Assembly: GCF_001429605.1 (NCBI RefSeq)
Contig: NZ_LMSS01000006.1
Location: 455,256-519,255 of the forward strand
Reading direction: 5' to 3'
Origin: Phycicoccus sp. Soil802
Lineage (GTDB): Bacteria; Actinomycetota; Actinomycetes; Actinomycetales; Dermatophilaceae
DNA: 64,000 nucleotides
The position numbers and the translations under genes were made by a program. Under the pieces are notes generated by a model that did no database searches, was not told the origin of the DNA, and saw only the letters and a program-made list of their open reading frames with translations. Shown one piece after another: positions 52,092-62,018 of the stretch; positions within the stretch are counted from its first letter, which is position 1; the number at the start of each line of letters is the position of its first letter.

Positions 52092-52720
52092 GTGCCCGCG
52101 ACGACGTGCTGGCGCGCATCCGCGGCGCCCTCGGTGCCGACCCCACGGCGCCGCCGGTCCCGCGCGCCTACCGCCAGCACGGTGAGTATGCCGCCGGGGC
52201 ACCAGAGCTCGTCCTGCAGCTCGTCGACCGGCTCGAGGACTACCGCGCCACCGTCGTCCGCATCGGCGCGGACGACGACGACTCCATCGGCCGGGCCGTC
52301 GCAGACGCGCTGGCCCCGCGGGAGATCGGCCAGGCGGTCACGCCGCCCGGCACGCCCCGGGAATGGACCGGCTGGCTGGCCGACGTCGTCGTGGACGACG
52401 GGTCGCTCGACGCCAAGGCGCTCGACCGCATCCCCGCCGTCGTCACCGGATCCGTGGTGACCATCGCCGAGACCGGCACCATCGTCCTCGACGGCGGTGA
52501 GCTGTGCGGACGACGAGCCATCACCCTGGTGCCCGACACGCACGTCTGCGTCGTCCGCGTCAGCGACGTGGTGCAGACGGTCCCCGAGGGCCTGCAGCGG
52601 GTGGACCCCGTCCGCCCGCTCACCTTCATCAGCGGCCCGTCCGCCACCAGCGACATCGAGCTCGACCGGGTGGAAGGCGTCCACGGCCCCCGACAGCTGG
52701 TCGTCATCGTGAGCGGCTGA
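52088..52720 (+). CDS. lutC: L-lactate utilisation protein C
   Basis: 210 residues, LUD domain: VLARIRGALG at the start, VTIAETGTIVLDG and RAITLVPDTHVCVV, ending GPRQLVVIVSG. GTG start at 52088 overlapping lutB (GTGA). Completes the LutABC complex that removes the L-lactate made by the rhamnose pathway. Last gene of the operon; no strong terminator hairpin is seen before the convergent regulator gene. Confidence 0.94.
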   Translation: MSARDDVLARIRGALGADPTAPPVPRAYRQHGEYAAGAPELVLQLVDRLEDYRATVVRIGADDDDSIGRAVADALAPREIGQAVTPPGTPREWTGWLADVVVDDGSLDAKALDRIPAVVTGSVVTIAETGTIVLDGGELCGRRAITLVPDTHVCVVRVSDVVQTVPEGLQRVDPVRPLTFISGPSATSDIELDRVEGVHGPRQLVVIVSG

Positions 52721-52726
52721 CGCCGG

Positions 52727-53605
52727 TCACGTGCGCCCGACGCTGGCTTCCTGCTGCGTCGCTGCCCACGAGGCAAGCAGTGAAAGGGCCTGCGCCGTGG
52801 GCGATCCCGGTTCCGCGCTGTAGATGGTCATGCTCAGACCGGCCCCGGAGCGCAGGTCCATCGACTCGTAGGCCAGCTCGAGGTCGCCGACGACGTGGTG
52901 GTGGTAGTGCTTGGTGCCACCAGCATGCGTCCGGACGTTGTGTGTACCCCACCGGCGTCGAAAGTCGTCACTTCGCGTGGACAGCTCCCCGATGAGGTCC
53001 TGAAGGGCCCTGTCGTGGGGGTCCTGCCCCGCCGCGGTGCGCAGGTTGGCGACGGTGATGTCGGCCATGTGTTCCCAGTCGGGGTAGAGCCGATGGGCGG
53101 CGGCGTCGAGGAACGCGAACCGGGCCAGGTTCGGCGGACGGGTTGGGTCGGTGTACACGTCGACATACAGAGCTCGCCCCAGGTGGTTGGCGGCGAGCAA
53201 GTCGGACCGGTTGTTGCCGACGATCGCCGGTCCGGTGGTGATGGAGTCCAGCACCCACTGCAGGCTCGGCGGGAGCGCCCACTGGGCGGGGCTACGTCGG
53301 CGGGGGCGCATGGCTGCCGTGGTGCCGTCGGCAGCTTGGGCAAGCAAGAACAGGTGGCGGCGCTCGGCATCGTCGAGCTGCAGCGCGCGGCCGATCGCGT
53401 CGAGGACACCCGCAGACACGCCCCCAAGTGCGCCGCGTTCGAGCTTGGCGTAGTACTCGACGCTCATCCCGGCCAGTGCGGCCACCTCGCTGCGGCGCAG
53501 GCCTGGTACCCGGCGCTGCCCAGCCTGGGGCACGCCCGCCTGCTCGGGGGTGATCTTGGCTCGCCGCGAGGTCAGGAACTCGCGGACTTCGGCTCGGTTG
53601 TCCAC
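52727..53605 (-). CDS. XRE-family regulator with MmyB-like ligand domain
   Basis: 292 residues from GTG 53605 (GTG 53614 also possible). HTH about residues 28-70 (GLRRSEVAALAGMSVEYYAKLERG), then the PAS-like MmyB domain (PSLQWVLDSITTGPAIVGNNRSDLLAANHLGRAL; quoted in part) and the tail ELAYESMDLRSGAGLSMTIYSAEPGSP. These proteins commonly regulate a neighbouring dehydrogenase or transporter gene; here the divergent gene is the cyclophilin-like protein followed by an MFS exporter. Confidence 0.9.
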   Translation of the reverse strand: MDNRAEVREFLTSRRAKITPEQAGVPQAGQRRVPGLRRSEVAALAGMSVEYYAKLERGALGGVSAGVLDAIGRALQLDDAERRHLFLLAQAADGTTAAMRPRRRSPAQWALPPSLQWVLDSITTGPAIVGNNRSDLLAANHLGRALYVDVYTDPTRPPNLARFAFLDAAAHRLYPDWEHMADITVANLRTAAGQDPHDRALQDLIGELSTRSDDFRRRWGTHNVRTHAGGTKHYHHHVVGDLELAYESMDLRSGAGLSMTIYSAEPGSPTAQALSLLASWAATQQEASVGRT

Positions 53606-53706
53606 GTCGACCACGGTACGACCGCGAGTGACGATGAGGGATGCCCTGTCGGTACACCCATCATCAGTGACTTTTCCAGGCGTCGCGCCGACGGTCTCCT
53701 TGGGAC

Positions 53707-54276
53707 ATGACCAGCACCCGACGACCCCGACGCCAACCCCGCCTGGTGGCGGGCGCAGCATTGGTCCCCGCGTCCGTGGTCGCGTTGCTGGCGTGCTGGA
53801 CCCTGAGCGGCCCCGCTCCCTCCGGGTCGACACTTCCCGCCGTCCCGGCTCTGCCGACCGACGCAAGCGTCAGCCGCGTTCCCAGAACGGGCGACGTCTT
53901 CTTGCGTGTCCCCGCTGGACGGGCGGTGGTCAGCCTTGATGACACTCCGGCAGCGCGAGCGTTTGCTGCGATGCTGCCGTTGCGGGTGTCCATGGGCGAC
54001 CCGATGGGTCAGGCCAAGTCCGGCAGGCTGCCGGCGCCGATCGACGTGTCCGGCGCGGCGCGGGTGTTCGACCCCCGCGAGGGGGAGCTGTACTACTGGG
54101 CTCCGAGCCACACGGTCGCGATCTTCCATGACGACCTTGGGCAGTCGGTTCCCCCGCCTGGCCTGGTTCGGCTCGGGGTCGTGGACAGTGGGCTCTCGTC
54201 GATCGACGAGGCCGGCAACAGCTTCCTCGTCCGGATCGAGCCAGCGACCGGCACCCCCACGACCATGGGGTCTTGA
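53707..54276 (+). CDS. Cyclophilin-like domain protein, exported
   Basis: 189 residues. The N-terminus has an Arg-rich start and a hydrophobic segment ending VVALLACW, compatible with a lipobox (LLAC). The C-terminal ~120 residues have the cyclophilin-like (PF18050-type) features: FAAMLPLRVSMGD, GELYYWAPSHTVAIFHDD and LVRLGVVDSG. The peptidyl-prolyl isomerase active site is not evident in this family. It lies divergent from the MmyB-like regulator and directly in front of an MFS exporter gene. Confidence 0.75.
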   Translation: MTSTRRPRRQPRLVAGAALVPASVVALLACWTLSGPAPSGSTLPAVPALPTDASVSRVPRTGDVFLRVPAGRAVVSLDDTPAARAFAAMLPLRVSMGDPMGQAKSGRLPAPIDVSGAARVFDPREGELYYWAPSHTVAIFHDDLGQSVPPPGLVRLGVVDSGLSSIDEAGNSFLVRIEPATGTPTTMGS

Positions 54277-54278
54277 GC

Positions 54279-55511
54279 GTGGAAACCACTCCGCCCCTCG
54301 TTGACCCAGGGCCTGTGACGTCCTCGGCAACAGTCGCGGTGGGCCGCGGCGTCCCTGCGATCCTGGCGTTGCTCACGGTCTTGGGGCCAGCCTCCATGGA
54401 CCTCTACCTTCCGGTACTGCCCGCCCTCGCCCGCGACGTGGAGGCGAGCACGTCGTCCGCGCAACTGACCATGACCACGTGCCTGCTCGGTCTGGCGCTC
54501 GGCCAGGTGGTCGCGGGGCCGGTCTCTGACCGCTACGGTCGCCGTCGGCCGCTGATCGCCGGCTTGGTCGTCTTCATGGTTGCCTCCGCGTTGTGTGTCT
54601 TCAGCAGTTCCGTCGGGATGCTCATCGCTCTGCGTTTCGTCCAGGGTTTGGCCGGCGCGGTAGGCCTGGTCATTGCGCAGGCCGCAGGCCGCGACATCTA
54701 CGTGGGTCGGCAGCTGACGCGTTACTACGGTCGGATCGTCGTGCTGTCCGGGCTGGCTGCGATCGTCGCCCCGGTGGTCGGAGGGCAGCTGGCGACGCTG
54801 CTCGCGTGGCGAGGATTCTTCGTCGTTCTCACCGCGATCGGTGGGCTCGTGCTGCTCGCCGTCATCCTCGGATTCCGGGAGAGCCTGCCCGTCGCACTGC
54901 GCGTCAGTGGGGGCGCTCGGAGCACCGGCGGACACGTCCGGACCCTCCTCGGCGACCGCGTCTTCCTCGGCGCGATGCTCGCCAGCGCGTTCACAGCCGC
55001 GGCCTACTTCGGCTACCTTGCGGGGGCATCGTTCGTCCTGCAGGACGTCTACGCGCTGCCACCGGCGACGTACTCCCTGGTCTTCGGTCTCAACGCGGCA
55101 GGGTTCGCTGGGTTCGGATTCCTCGGTGGGCGCCTGGCCGAGCACTGGTCGGAGAGACTGGCCTTCATCGTCGGTCTCGGCATCATGGCGGCGGGGGCTG
55201 GCGGGCTCCTGGCGACGGCCGTGACCCACCTGCCGCTGCCGTGCGCGATCGCGTCGTTCTTCGCAGTTGCAGCGGGCGCGGCGGCGGTCTCTCCGCCGGC
55301 GACATCGCTGGCCCTGGCCGACTACCCGCAGTTCGCCGGCACCGCGTCATCCATCCTCGGCGTCACCCGGTTCGCGGCCGGCGCCCTGACCGCGCCACTG
55401 GTCGGCCTCGGCGGCTCAATGACGCTGGTTCCCCTGGGCATCGTCACCGTGGCCAGCGTTGGACTCGCTGTCGCGGCCTACGTCTGGTTCGTCCACAGGG
55501 CCGTAGCCTGA
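54279..55511 (+). CDS. Bcr/CflA-type multidrug MFS exporter
   Basis: 410 residues from GTG 54279 (TTG 54273 is possible). Twelve helices; DLYLPVLPALARDV in helix 1, GQVVAGPVSDRYGRRRPL in loop 2-3 (motif A) and GLAGAVGLVIAQAAGRDIYV in helix 4-5 are Bcr/CflA hallmarks. Drug:H+ antiporter in the cytoplasmic membrane. Its start is next to or overlaps the stop of the cyclophilin-like gene, so the MmyB-like regulator may control both. Confidence 0.9.
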   Translation: METTPPLVDPGPVTSSATVAVGRGVPAILALLTVLGPASMDLYLPVLPALARDVEASTSSAQLTMTTCLLGLALGQVVAGPVSDRYGRRRPLIAGLVVFMVASALCVFSSSVGMLIALRFVQGLAGAVGLVIAQAAGRDIYVGRQLTRYYGRIVVLSGLAAIVAPVVGGQLATLLAWRGFFVVLTAIGGLVLLAVILGFRESLPVALRVSGGARSTGGHVRTLLGDRVFLGAMLASAFTAAAYFGYLAGASFVLQDVYALPPATYSLVFGLNAAGFAGFGFLGGRLAEHWSERLAFIVGLGIMAAGAGGLLATAVTHLPLPCAIASFFAVAAGAAAVSPPATSLALADYPQFAGTASSILGVTRFAAGALTAPLVGLGGSMTLVPLGIVTVASVGLAVAAYVWFVHRAVA

Positions 55512-55631
55512 CGACGTTCCGATCGAACGGCGGCCGCCGGAGCTCAGCACCCCCGGCGAGGCGTTCGACATCAAAGGTGTGCGCGACCGAGATCTGGGGT
55601 ATGCCTTCTCCATCACACGAGAGGCTGGTCA

Positions 55632-57851
55632 ATGAGGTCGTGGCGCAAGTCCGAGGCCGGCGGTCTCGCCAGGCTGTTCGCGTGGCTCGTGGTCACGTTC
55701 CGCTGGTTCCTGGTGGCCGGGTGGGCGGTCGTCCTCGTCGCTGCGGCCCTCTGGCTTCCGGCAAGCACGTCCAACGCCGACCTCGGCGGCTTCGCGCCGC
55801 CCAACAGCCGCGCCATCGCGACGGAGACCACGTCGGCCAAGGCCTTCGGGTTCCCCATCCTGTCGCGCACCCTGCTGGTGCAGCGCGACGAGGACGGTCT
55901 GTCGCAGGCCGCGCAGCAGCGCGCCGTGGAGCGGGCGGTGGCCGTGGCGAAGCACACTGCGGGAGACGTCGGTCCCATCGTGGCGGTCGTGCCGATCGGC
56001 AACGCCGAGGCCGTCTTCCCGTCGTCGGCGGAGCGGGACACCACCGCCCTGAGCTACGTCTTCACCAAGCCGGGCACCACGTTCGGCGACGAGGTCGCTG
56101 CCGCGAAGAGGTTCGCCCGGGAGCACGTGAACCAGCCCGACGACCACTTCGTCGGGGTCACGGGGACGGTCCCCGCCCAGCTGGCGCAGTCGGACATCCT
56201 CTACGGCCACCTGCTGCTCCTCGAGTGCGCCACGCTCGTCGTGGTGATCGGGATCGTGGCCCTCAAGTTCCGTTCGATCGTCGCGCCGCTCGTGGCGTTG
56301 GTGACCGCTGCGGCGTCGTACTTCCTGGCCGTTCGCGTCACCAACTACGCCGGCGGGTTCATCGAGGGCGGGGCACCCGAGGAGCTGAAACCGCTCGTGC
56401 TGGCGCTGGTGCTGGGCATCGTGACGGACTACGCGATCTTCTACCTCTCCAGCATGCGCACCGGTCTCGAGGACGGCCTGGACAAGGTCGAGGCGGCCAA
56501 GGCCTCGGCCACCCAGACCGGTCGGATCGTGCTGGTCGCCGGGATCGCGGTCGCGGCAGGCAGCGCGGCGATGCTCGTGGCCAAGTCGGGCTTCTTCCGC
56601 GCCTTTGGTCCCGTGCTCTCGCTGTCCGTGCTGTCCGCGGTCGTCGTCTCGCTGACCCTGATCCCGGCGCTGATGGCGATCTTCGGTCGCGCGTTGTTCT
56701 GGCCCAGCCGGCCCAGTCGGAACACCACGCTCCCCCTCGCCCGGGCCGCCGCCCGGCTGCTGACGGTGCGGGTGGTGGCGCTGGTCCTCGGTGGAGCGTG
56801 CGTGCTCGGGCTCGCGACCCTGGCCACCGACGCGGGACGCCTGCACCTGGGCGTCTCCTTCGCGGCGTCCCTCCCTTCCGACAGCGCGCCGCAGCGCGCG
56901 GCGCAGGCCGCCGCGTCCGGGTTCGCGCCCGGCATCGTCGCGCCGACCGAGCTGCTGCTGCAAGGCAGCAAGGTGGGAGGCGACCGGGACAAGCTCACCC
57001 GCCTGGGCAAGGAGCTCGCGGAACAGAAGGGCGTCGCGGGTGTGCTGAGCCCTGAGGCCCTGCCCGACGAGGTGGTGGCCGGGGCGCTGGTGACCAAGAA
57101 CGGCGACGCGGCTCGTCTCATCGTGGTCCTCGACCACGATCCGTTGGGGCCCACCGCGATCCGCGACCTCAACCGGGTGTCTGCGGCCATGCCCGACCTG
57201 CTGCAGCGGGCGGGACTGGGTGACGCCCGCTACGGCTTCGCCGGCGACACGGCTGTGGCGAGCGAGCTCGTGGCCGCGACCAACGCCGACCTGCAGCGCA
57301 TTGCCGTCGCGGTGCTGCTCGTCAACCTGGTCCTGCTGATGGTCTTCCTGCGGGCCTTCGTCGCCCCGGTGCTGCTGCTCGCGTGCAGCGTGCTCGCCCT
57401 CGCCGCATCGCTGGGTTGCCTCACGCTGGTCTTCCAGGACCGGCTGGGCCACGAAGGGGTGGCCTTCTACGTGCCGTTCGCCGCCTCGGTCCTGCTGCTG
57501 TCCCTCGGGTCCGACTACAACATCTACGGGGTCGGTCACGTCTGGACCCGGGCCAAGCAGACCACCATGCGCAAGGCCATCGCCGAACGCGTGCCGGAGA
57601 CCTCCGGCGCCATCACGGCCGCTGGCATCACCCTCGCGGCGAGCTTCGGCATGCTCGCCCTCGTGCCGCTCCGCCAGTTCCGTGAGCTGGCGTTCGTCAT
57701 GGGGCTGGGAGTCCTCATCGACGCCCTGGTGGTGCGCGCAGTCCTGGTCCCCGCCCTGCTCGCACTCCTCGGCGGGTTCAGCGCCTGGCCCCGCAAGCTC
57801 AGGGGCGCCGAGGTCGACCGCGAAGAGGTGCCGGCCAGCACGACGGCGTGA
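55632..57851 (+). CDS. MMPL-family RND-type transporter
   Basis: 739 residues, typical for actinobacterial MMPL proteins. Two copies of one helix + periplasmic domain + five helices: FRWFLVAGWAVVLVAAAL near residue 24, VLGIVTDYAIFYLSSMRTG near 260 with the Asp-Tyr proton-relay pair, and LGSDYNIYGVGHVW near 620. Exports lipids or hydrophobic compounds using the proton gradient; the substrate is unknown. Confidence 0.92.
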   Translation: MRSWRKSEAGGLARLFAWLVVTFRWFLVAGWAVVLVAAALWLPASTSNADLGGFAPPNSRAIATETTSAKAFGFPILSRTLLVQRDEDGLSQAAQQRAVERAVAVAKHTAGDVGPIVAVVPIGNAEAVFPSSAERDTTALSYVFTKPGTTFGDEVAAAKRFAREHVNQPDDHFVGVTGTVPAQLAQSDILYGHLLLLECATLVVVIGIVALKFRSIVAPLVALVTAAASYFLAVRVTNYAGGFIEGGAPEELKPLVLALVLGIVTDYAIFYLSSMRTGLEDGLDKVEAAKASATQTGRIVLVAGIAVAAGSAAMLVAKSGFFRAFGPVLSLSVLSAVVVSLTLIPALMAIFGRALFWPSRPSRNTTLPLARAAARLLTVRVVALVLGGACVLGLATLATDAGRLHLGVSFAASLPSDSAPQRAAQAAASGFAPGIVAPTELLLQGSKVGGDRDKLTRLGKELAEQKGVAGVLSPEALPDEVVAGALVTKNGDAARLIVVLDHDPLGPTAIRDLNRVSAAMPDLLQRAGLGDARYGFAGDTAVASELVAATNADLQRIAVAVLLVNLVLLMVFLRAFVAPVLLLACSVLALAASLGCLTLVFQDRLGHEGVAFYVPFAASVLLLSLGSDYNIYGVGHVWTRAKQTTMRKAIAERVPETSGAITAAGITLAASFGMLALVPLRQFRELAFVMGLGVLIDALVVRAVLVPALLALLGGFSAWPRKLRGAEVDREEVPASTTA

Positions 57852-57900
57852 CTCGGCGAACCCAGCCCCATCTGCAGCGCGCGGCCCCTACAGTCCGGTC

Positions 57901-58773
57901 ATGGACTCAGCGCTGACCACCGTGGGGCTGCCCGTCGCCCTGGCCATCATCATGTTCGGGCTCGGCCTCTCGCTGACGCCCGACGACTTCCGCAGGGTGG
58001 GCCGCCACCCGCGGGCCGTCGCGGTCGCCCTCGCCTGCCAGCTCCTCCTGCTGCCCGCCGTCTGCTTCGGGCTGGTCAAGCTCTTCGACCTGCCCCCGCT
58101 CCTGGCCATCGGCATGATGCTGCTCGCCGCCTCGCCCGGCGGCACCAGCGCCAACCTCTTCAGTCACCTGTTCCGGGGCGACGTCGCGCTCAACGTGACG
58201 CTGACCGCGATCAACTCGATCATCGCGATCGTCAGCCTGCCGATCATCACCAACCTCGCGATCGCGCACTACGACCAGTCCGACACCGTGAGCCTGCAGT
58301 TCGGCAAGGTCCTCGAGGTGTTCGCCATCGTCCTGGTCCCCGTCGCCATCGGGATGGCGGTGCGCGCCAAGGCCCCCGCCTTCGCGGCCCGCACCGACAA
58401 GGGTGTGCGGATCGCGTCGGCCGTGATCCTGGCGGTGCTGGTCGTCGGCATCCTGCTCGACCAGCGCGAGAACGTCGCCGACTACCTCGCCGACGTCGGT
58501 CTGGTCGCCGCGCTGTTCTGCGCCGCCAGCCTCGTCTCCGGGTACGTCATCCCGAAGGCGCTCGGCATCGTCGAGGGTCAGGCGATCGCCTCGTCGATGG
58601 AGATCGGGGTGCACAACGCGACCCTCGCCATCTTCGTGGCGGTCGAGGTCCTGGAAGCCACCGAGATCTCCATCCCGGCAGCGGTCTACTCGCTGTTCAT
58701 GTTCGTCTTCGCGGCAGCCTGGGGCTCGGTCATCAGCCGGCGGGTCACCGGCAGGGCCACCACCGCGGCCTGA
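57901..58773 (+). CDS. Bile acid:sodium symporter family transporter
   Basis: 290 residues, about nine or ten helices. Family signatures: IMFGLGLSLTPDDF, the crossover motif AASPGGTSANLFSHLFRGDV near residue 75 and GVHNATLAIFVA near residue 240. BASS proteins import organic anions with Na+; bacterial substrates include pantoate, pyruvate and other acids. ATG at 57901; no operon partner is evident. Confidence 0.9.
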   Translation: MDSALTTVGLPVALAIIMFGLGLSLTPDDFRRVGRHPRAVAVALACQLLLLPAVCFGLVKLFDLPPLLAIGMMLLAASPGGTSANLFSHLFRGDVALNVTLTAINSIIAIVSLPIITNLAIAHYDQSDTVSLQFGKVLEVFAIVLVPVAIGMAVRAKAPAFAARTDKGVRIASAVILAVLVVGILLDQRENVADYLADVGLVAALFCAASLVSGYVIPKALGIVEGQAIASSMEIGVHNATLAIFVAVEVLEATEISIPAAVYSLFMFVFAAAWGSVISRRVTGRATTAA

Positions 58774-58863
58774 CCGCGATTCGGTGCGTCGAAGCGCCCC
58801 GACCCACGGCTCCGGGGCCTTACACTCATGCGGCCACACGACATCTCTTGGGGGGATCCAACC

Positions 58864-61146
58864 GTGAGCTTTCTGCCGACCTGGCGCCATGTCCTGAGTG
58901 GAGCCACCGCGTTCGCCGTGCTCGTGGGCGCCCTCGCGGTCTCTGCGCCGGCCGCTCAGGCCGCCGACACCGAGGCCCCGATGCTGGCCTCCTTCTCGGT
59001 CTCGCCCCGGGCCGTCGGGCCCGGCCAGGACGTCACGGTGACCTACGCAGCGACCGAGGCGGCCGGGACCCTCTCGTCGGTCGAGTTCCAGTTCCAACGC
59101 GGCACAGTCGCCTACACGGCCCACGCGACTGGTGCCGTGCCGACCTCGGGCACCGTCCACGTCAGCCTGCCGGACGGCTCCGCGAACGGGACCTACTCCC
59201 TCAGCCTGGTGCGGCTCAAGGACCCAGCCGGCAACACCTCTACCGCCTTCCGCGGCGGCTCGGTCAGCTACTCCTCGGGCGCCACCGGCCCGGCGACCCA
59301 TCCGTTGGTCCTGGCCGACGGTGACCTCACCCTGACCGGCTCCGTCGCCGACTGGACGTCACCTGTGTTGACCTCCGCCTCCATCAGCGACTCGACGCTC
59401 ACCGTGGGCGACTCGCTGGCCGTCAACTACGCCATGGATGAGCAGCACCTCTTGCGCGCCGTGACCGTGTACTACCAGAACAAGACCGCCGACTTCTCGC
59501 CCTACGTCCGGGCTGCCAAGCTGGTCGACGCCGACCTGCCGACCTCCGGCACGGCGACCACCACGGTCCCGGACACCTGGGCCAACGGCACGTACGCCGT
59601 GACCTCGGTCGCCGTGGTAGACCAGTTCGGGAACAGCTCGAGCTTCTACTCCGACGGTACAGCGATCCGCGATGGGTTCTGGGGCACCCACGACGTCGAC
59701 CTCAAGTCCCTGTCCTTCACCGTCTCAGGCTCCCCGGCCGACTTCGAACCCCCCGTCCTGACCAGCCTGGGTCTCCCGACGCCGCTGGCCACCTTCGGGG
59801 GCACGGTGTCCCTGCCGTACACCACGACCGACGCGAGCGGCCACCTCGGCAGCATCACGGCGACCTTCACCTCGTCATCTGGCGACTCCTTCACCCTGAC
59901 CAACACCGGCGCGCCCTTGTCGGGGACCCTCACCGGCCCAGCCAACCCGACTCCGATGAAGAGCATCGCGGACTACGAGCTCGCCTCCCTCCGCGTCACG
60001 GACGCGAAGGGGCGCTCGGCGACGTACCACCGGGGCGGCCTCCTCGACCTCCCCGGCGGTTCGACCACCCACAGCTTCGACTTCTCGATCCGCGAGGTCC
60101 GTCTCGCGAAGGTTCCGACCGCCCCGACGTGGGCCGCTGTCACCCCCGGCCCGGCCTCGGCCAAGGTCCAGTGGGACAGCGCCGGCGACAACGGCGCCCC
60201 GATCACCGGCTGGACCATCACCGTCAGTCCTGGTGGGAAGGTCGTCACCACGAGCGGGTCGGCCCGGTCGGCGTCCATCACCCGACTGACCAACAAGACC
60301 CGCTACACCTTCACGGTCCGCGCCAAGAACGCGGTCGGTACCGGTGCCGGAAGGTCGGTCTCCGGCACCCCGCGCGCCTTCGGGCTGCGCATCCTGTCGC
60401 CGGGAGACTTCGGCGACGACGGGAAGACCGACATCCTGGCCGTCAACCACGACGGCAAGCTGCTCTACTACCGCGGCAACGGGCGCGGGGGTTTCGCGTC
60501 CACCGGCAAGGTCATCGGAGCCGGTTGGCAGGTGAACCGACTGGTCCTCCCCCGGGTGGGTCCTCGGGAGGGTGGCCTGCTGCCCGACGCGTGGGCGGTC
60601 ACCTACGACGGCGCCCTCCGACGCTACGACGCGACACGCCAAGGAACGTTCTCATCCTGGGCACCGGTGGGCTCCGGCTGGGACAAGTTCGACAAGGTGT
60701 TCACGTCCGGCGACTTCGGCACCGACGGCTACCCCGACGTCATGGGCATCACCGACGGCGGCGATCTCTACTACTACCCCTACCGGTCGCAGACGGCCGG
60801 CCTCTACCCGGGCGTCCGGATCGGCGGCGGCTGGAACGTGTTCACCCAGGTGTTCGGCGCGGGCGACCAGACCGGCGACGGACGCAACGACCTGATGGCG
60901 ATCAAGTCCGACGGCACGCTCTGGCTGTACGCCGGCAACGGCAAGGGCGGGTTCGCCGCCGCCGGCAAGCGGATCGGCAGCGGCTGGGGCTCGGTGCGGG
61001 CGGCGTTCGTCACCGACTTCGACGGTGGCGGCCCCGACCTGCTCACGGTCGACGCCAAGGGAGACCTGCGGCTCTACCACGGCAACAACCGGGCGGGTTT
61101 CAGCTACCGCGGCGTCATCGGCAAGGGCTGGAACATCTTCCTCTGA
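58864..61146 (+). CDS. Secreted protein with FN3 and FG-GAP/VCBS repeats
   Basis: 760 residues from GTG 58864, preceded by GGGGGGAT. Signal peptide ends in APAAQAAD (about residue 35). Residues ~38-410 are three Ig-like repeats of about 125 residues each (vSPRAVGPGQDVTVTYAATE; SISDSTLTVGDSLAVNYAMDE; LGLPTPLATFGGTVSLPYTTTD). One fibronectin III domain follows (about 415-510, PTAPTWAAVTPGPASAKVQW). The C-terminal third is FG-GAP-like beta-propeller repeats (GDFGDDGKTDILAVN; GDFGTDGYPDVMGI; GDQTGDGRNDLMAI). Surface adhesion or binding role inferred; no anchor is seen. Confidence 0.85.
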   Translation: MSFLPTWRHVLSGATAFAVLVGALAVSAPAAQAADTEAPMLASFSVSPRAVGPGQDVTVTYAATEAAGTLSSVEFQFQRGTVAYTAHATGAVPTSGTVHVSLPDGSANGTYSLSLVRLKDPAGNTSTAFRGGSVSYSSGATGPATHPLVLADGDLTLTGSVADWTSPVLTSASISDSTLTVGDSLAVNYAMDEQHLLRAVTVYYQNKTADFSPYVRAAKLVDADLPTSGTATTTVPDTWANGTYAVTSVAVVDQFGNSSSFYSDGTAIRDGFWGTHDVDLKSLSFTVSGSPADFEPPVLTSLGLPTPLATFGGTVSLPYTTTDASGHLGSITATFTSSSGDSFTLTNTGAPLSGTLTGPANPTPMKSIADYELASLRVTDAKGRSATYHRGGLLDLPGGSTTHSFDFSIREVRLAKVPTAPTWAAVTPGPASAKVQWDSAGDNGAPITGWTITVSPGGKVVTTSGSARSASITRLTNKTRYTFTVRAKNAVGTGAGRSVSGTPRAFGLRILSPGDFGDDGKTDILAVNHDGKLLYYRGNGRGGFASTGKVIGAGWQVNRLVLPRVGPREGGLLPDAWAVTYDGALRRYDATRQGTFSSWAPVGSGWDKFDKVFTSGDFGTDGYPDVMGITDGGDLYYYPYRSQTAGLYPGVRIGGGWNVFTQVFGAGDQTGDGRNDLMAIKSDGTLWLYAGNGKGGFAAAGKRIGSGWGSVRAAFVTDFDGGGPDLLTVDAKGDLRLYHGNNRAGFSYRGVIGKGWNIFL

Positions 61147-61252
61147 CCGTCGGGCTGACGCGGTCGGTCGTCGCTGCACAGCCACGACCGGCTGACGAGC
61201 GGGCACCCGCGGGAGCACACTGGCCGGACGAGTCGTCGGCAGGAGGCCCAGC

Positions 61253-61930
61253 ATGACCGTGTCGCCATCGGAAGCACCCCCGCCGCAGGGCGTCCCCGAC
61301 GGGGTCCGCGCGCAGATCCTCGCCACCGAGCACTGGAGCCTGCTGGCCACGCGCAGCATGACCTGGTCCGAGGTGATGAGCCGGATCACCATCCACCTCA
61401 CCGTGTCGTCGGCCTCCCTCGTGGTGCTCGCGCTCTTCGCCCAGGCGTCCGGGTTCGACACCGCCTTCCGGGTGATGGCGATCGGGCTCGCGGCGGCCGT
61501 GCTCGTCATGGGCACCCTGACCCAGATCCGGGTGGTCAACGCCAGCATCGACGACGCCTCGACCGTCCTCGGCATGAACCGGCTCCGCGCGGCCTACCTC
61601 GACCTCGACCCGGGCATCGCGCCATACCTCATCACCTCGGCCCACGACGACCAGAAAGGCCTGATGTTGACCTACCTGATGGGCTGGCCGCGCTCGACGC
61701 TGAGCCACGTCGCGGGGAGCACGAGCATCTTCCTGACCGTCGTCAACGCGATCGTCGCCGGGACGCTCGGTGCCCTGGTGGCCGATGCGGCCGGCGCCGC
61801 GTCACCGGCCGTGGCGATCATCGGCGTCGGGTGCGGCCTCGGCTACGTGGCCGGCCAGCTGGTGATCGGGCAGCGGACCTTCGCCTCGCCCCGGCAGGAG
61901 TCGCGCTTCCCCACGCCGGACGTCGACTGA
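61253..61930 (+). CDS. Membrane protein of unknown function
   Basis: 225 residues, four predicted helices in two pairs (about 48-66, 72-92, 150-172 and 178-200) separated by a soluble loop with AAYLDLDPGIAPYLITSAHDD. AGGAGG ribosome site seven bases before the ATG. I recall related actinobacterial proteins but no function. Confidence 0.7.
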   Translation: MTVSPSEAPPPQGVPDGVRAQILATEHWSLLATRSMTWSEVMSRITIHLTVSSASLVVLALFAQASGFDTAFRVMAIGLAAAVLVMGTLTQIRVVNASIDDASTVLGMNRLRAAYLDLDPGIAPYLITSAHDDQKGLMLTYLMGWPRSTLSHVAGSTSIFLTVVNAIVAGTLGALVADAAGAASPAVAIIGVGCGLGYVAGQLVIGQRTFASPRQESRFPTPDVD

Positions 61931-62018
61931 TCCCCCGTTCGTCCGCGTTTCGTCCGGTCTGCGAGACGGCTGGACGACTCCGTGGACGAGTCCCGCCCCG
62001 TCGTGCTCCACTGATGGC

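Noticed and set aside
54593-57055. An 820-codon plus-strand frame across the Bcr/CflA and MMPL genes
   Set aside because: Arg/Gly/Ala/Pro-rich out-of-frame reading of two clear membrane transporters.
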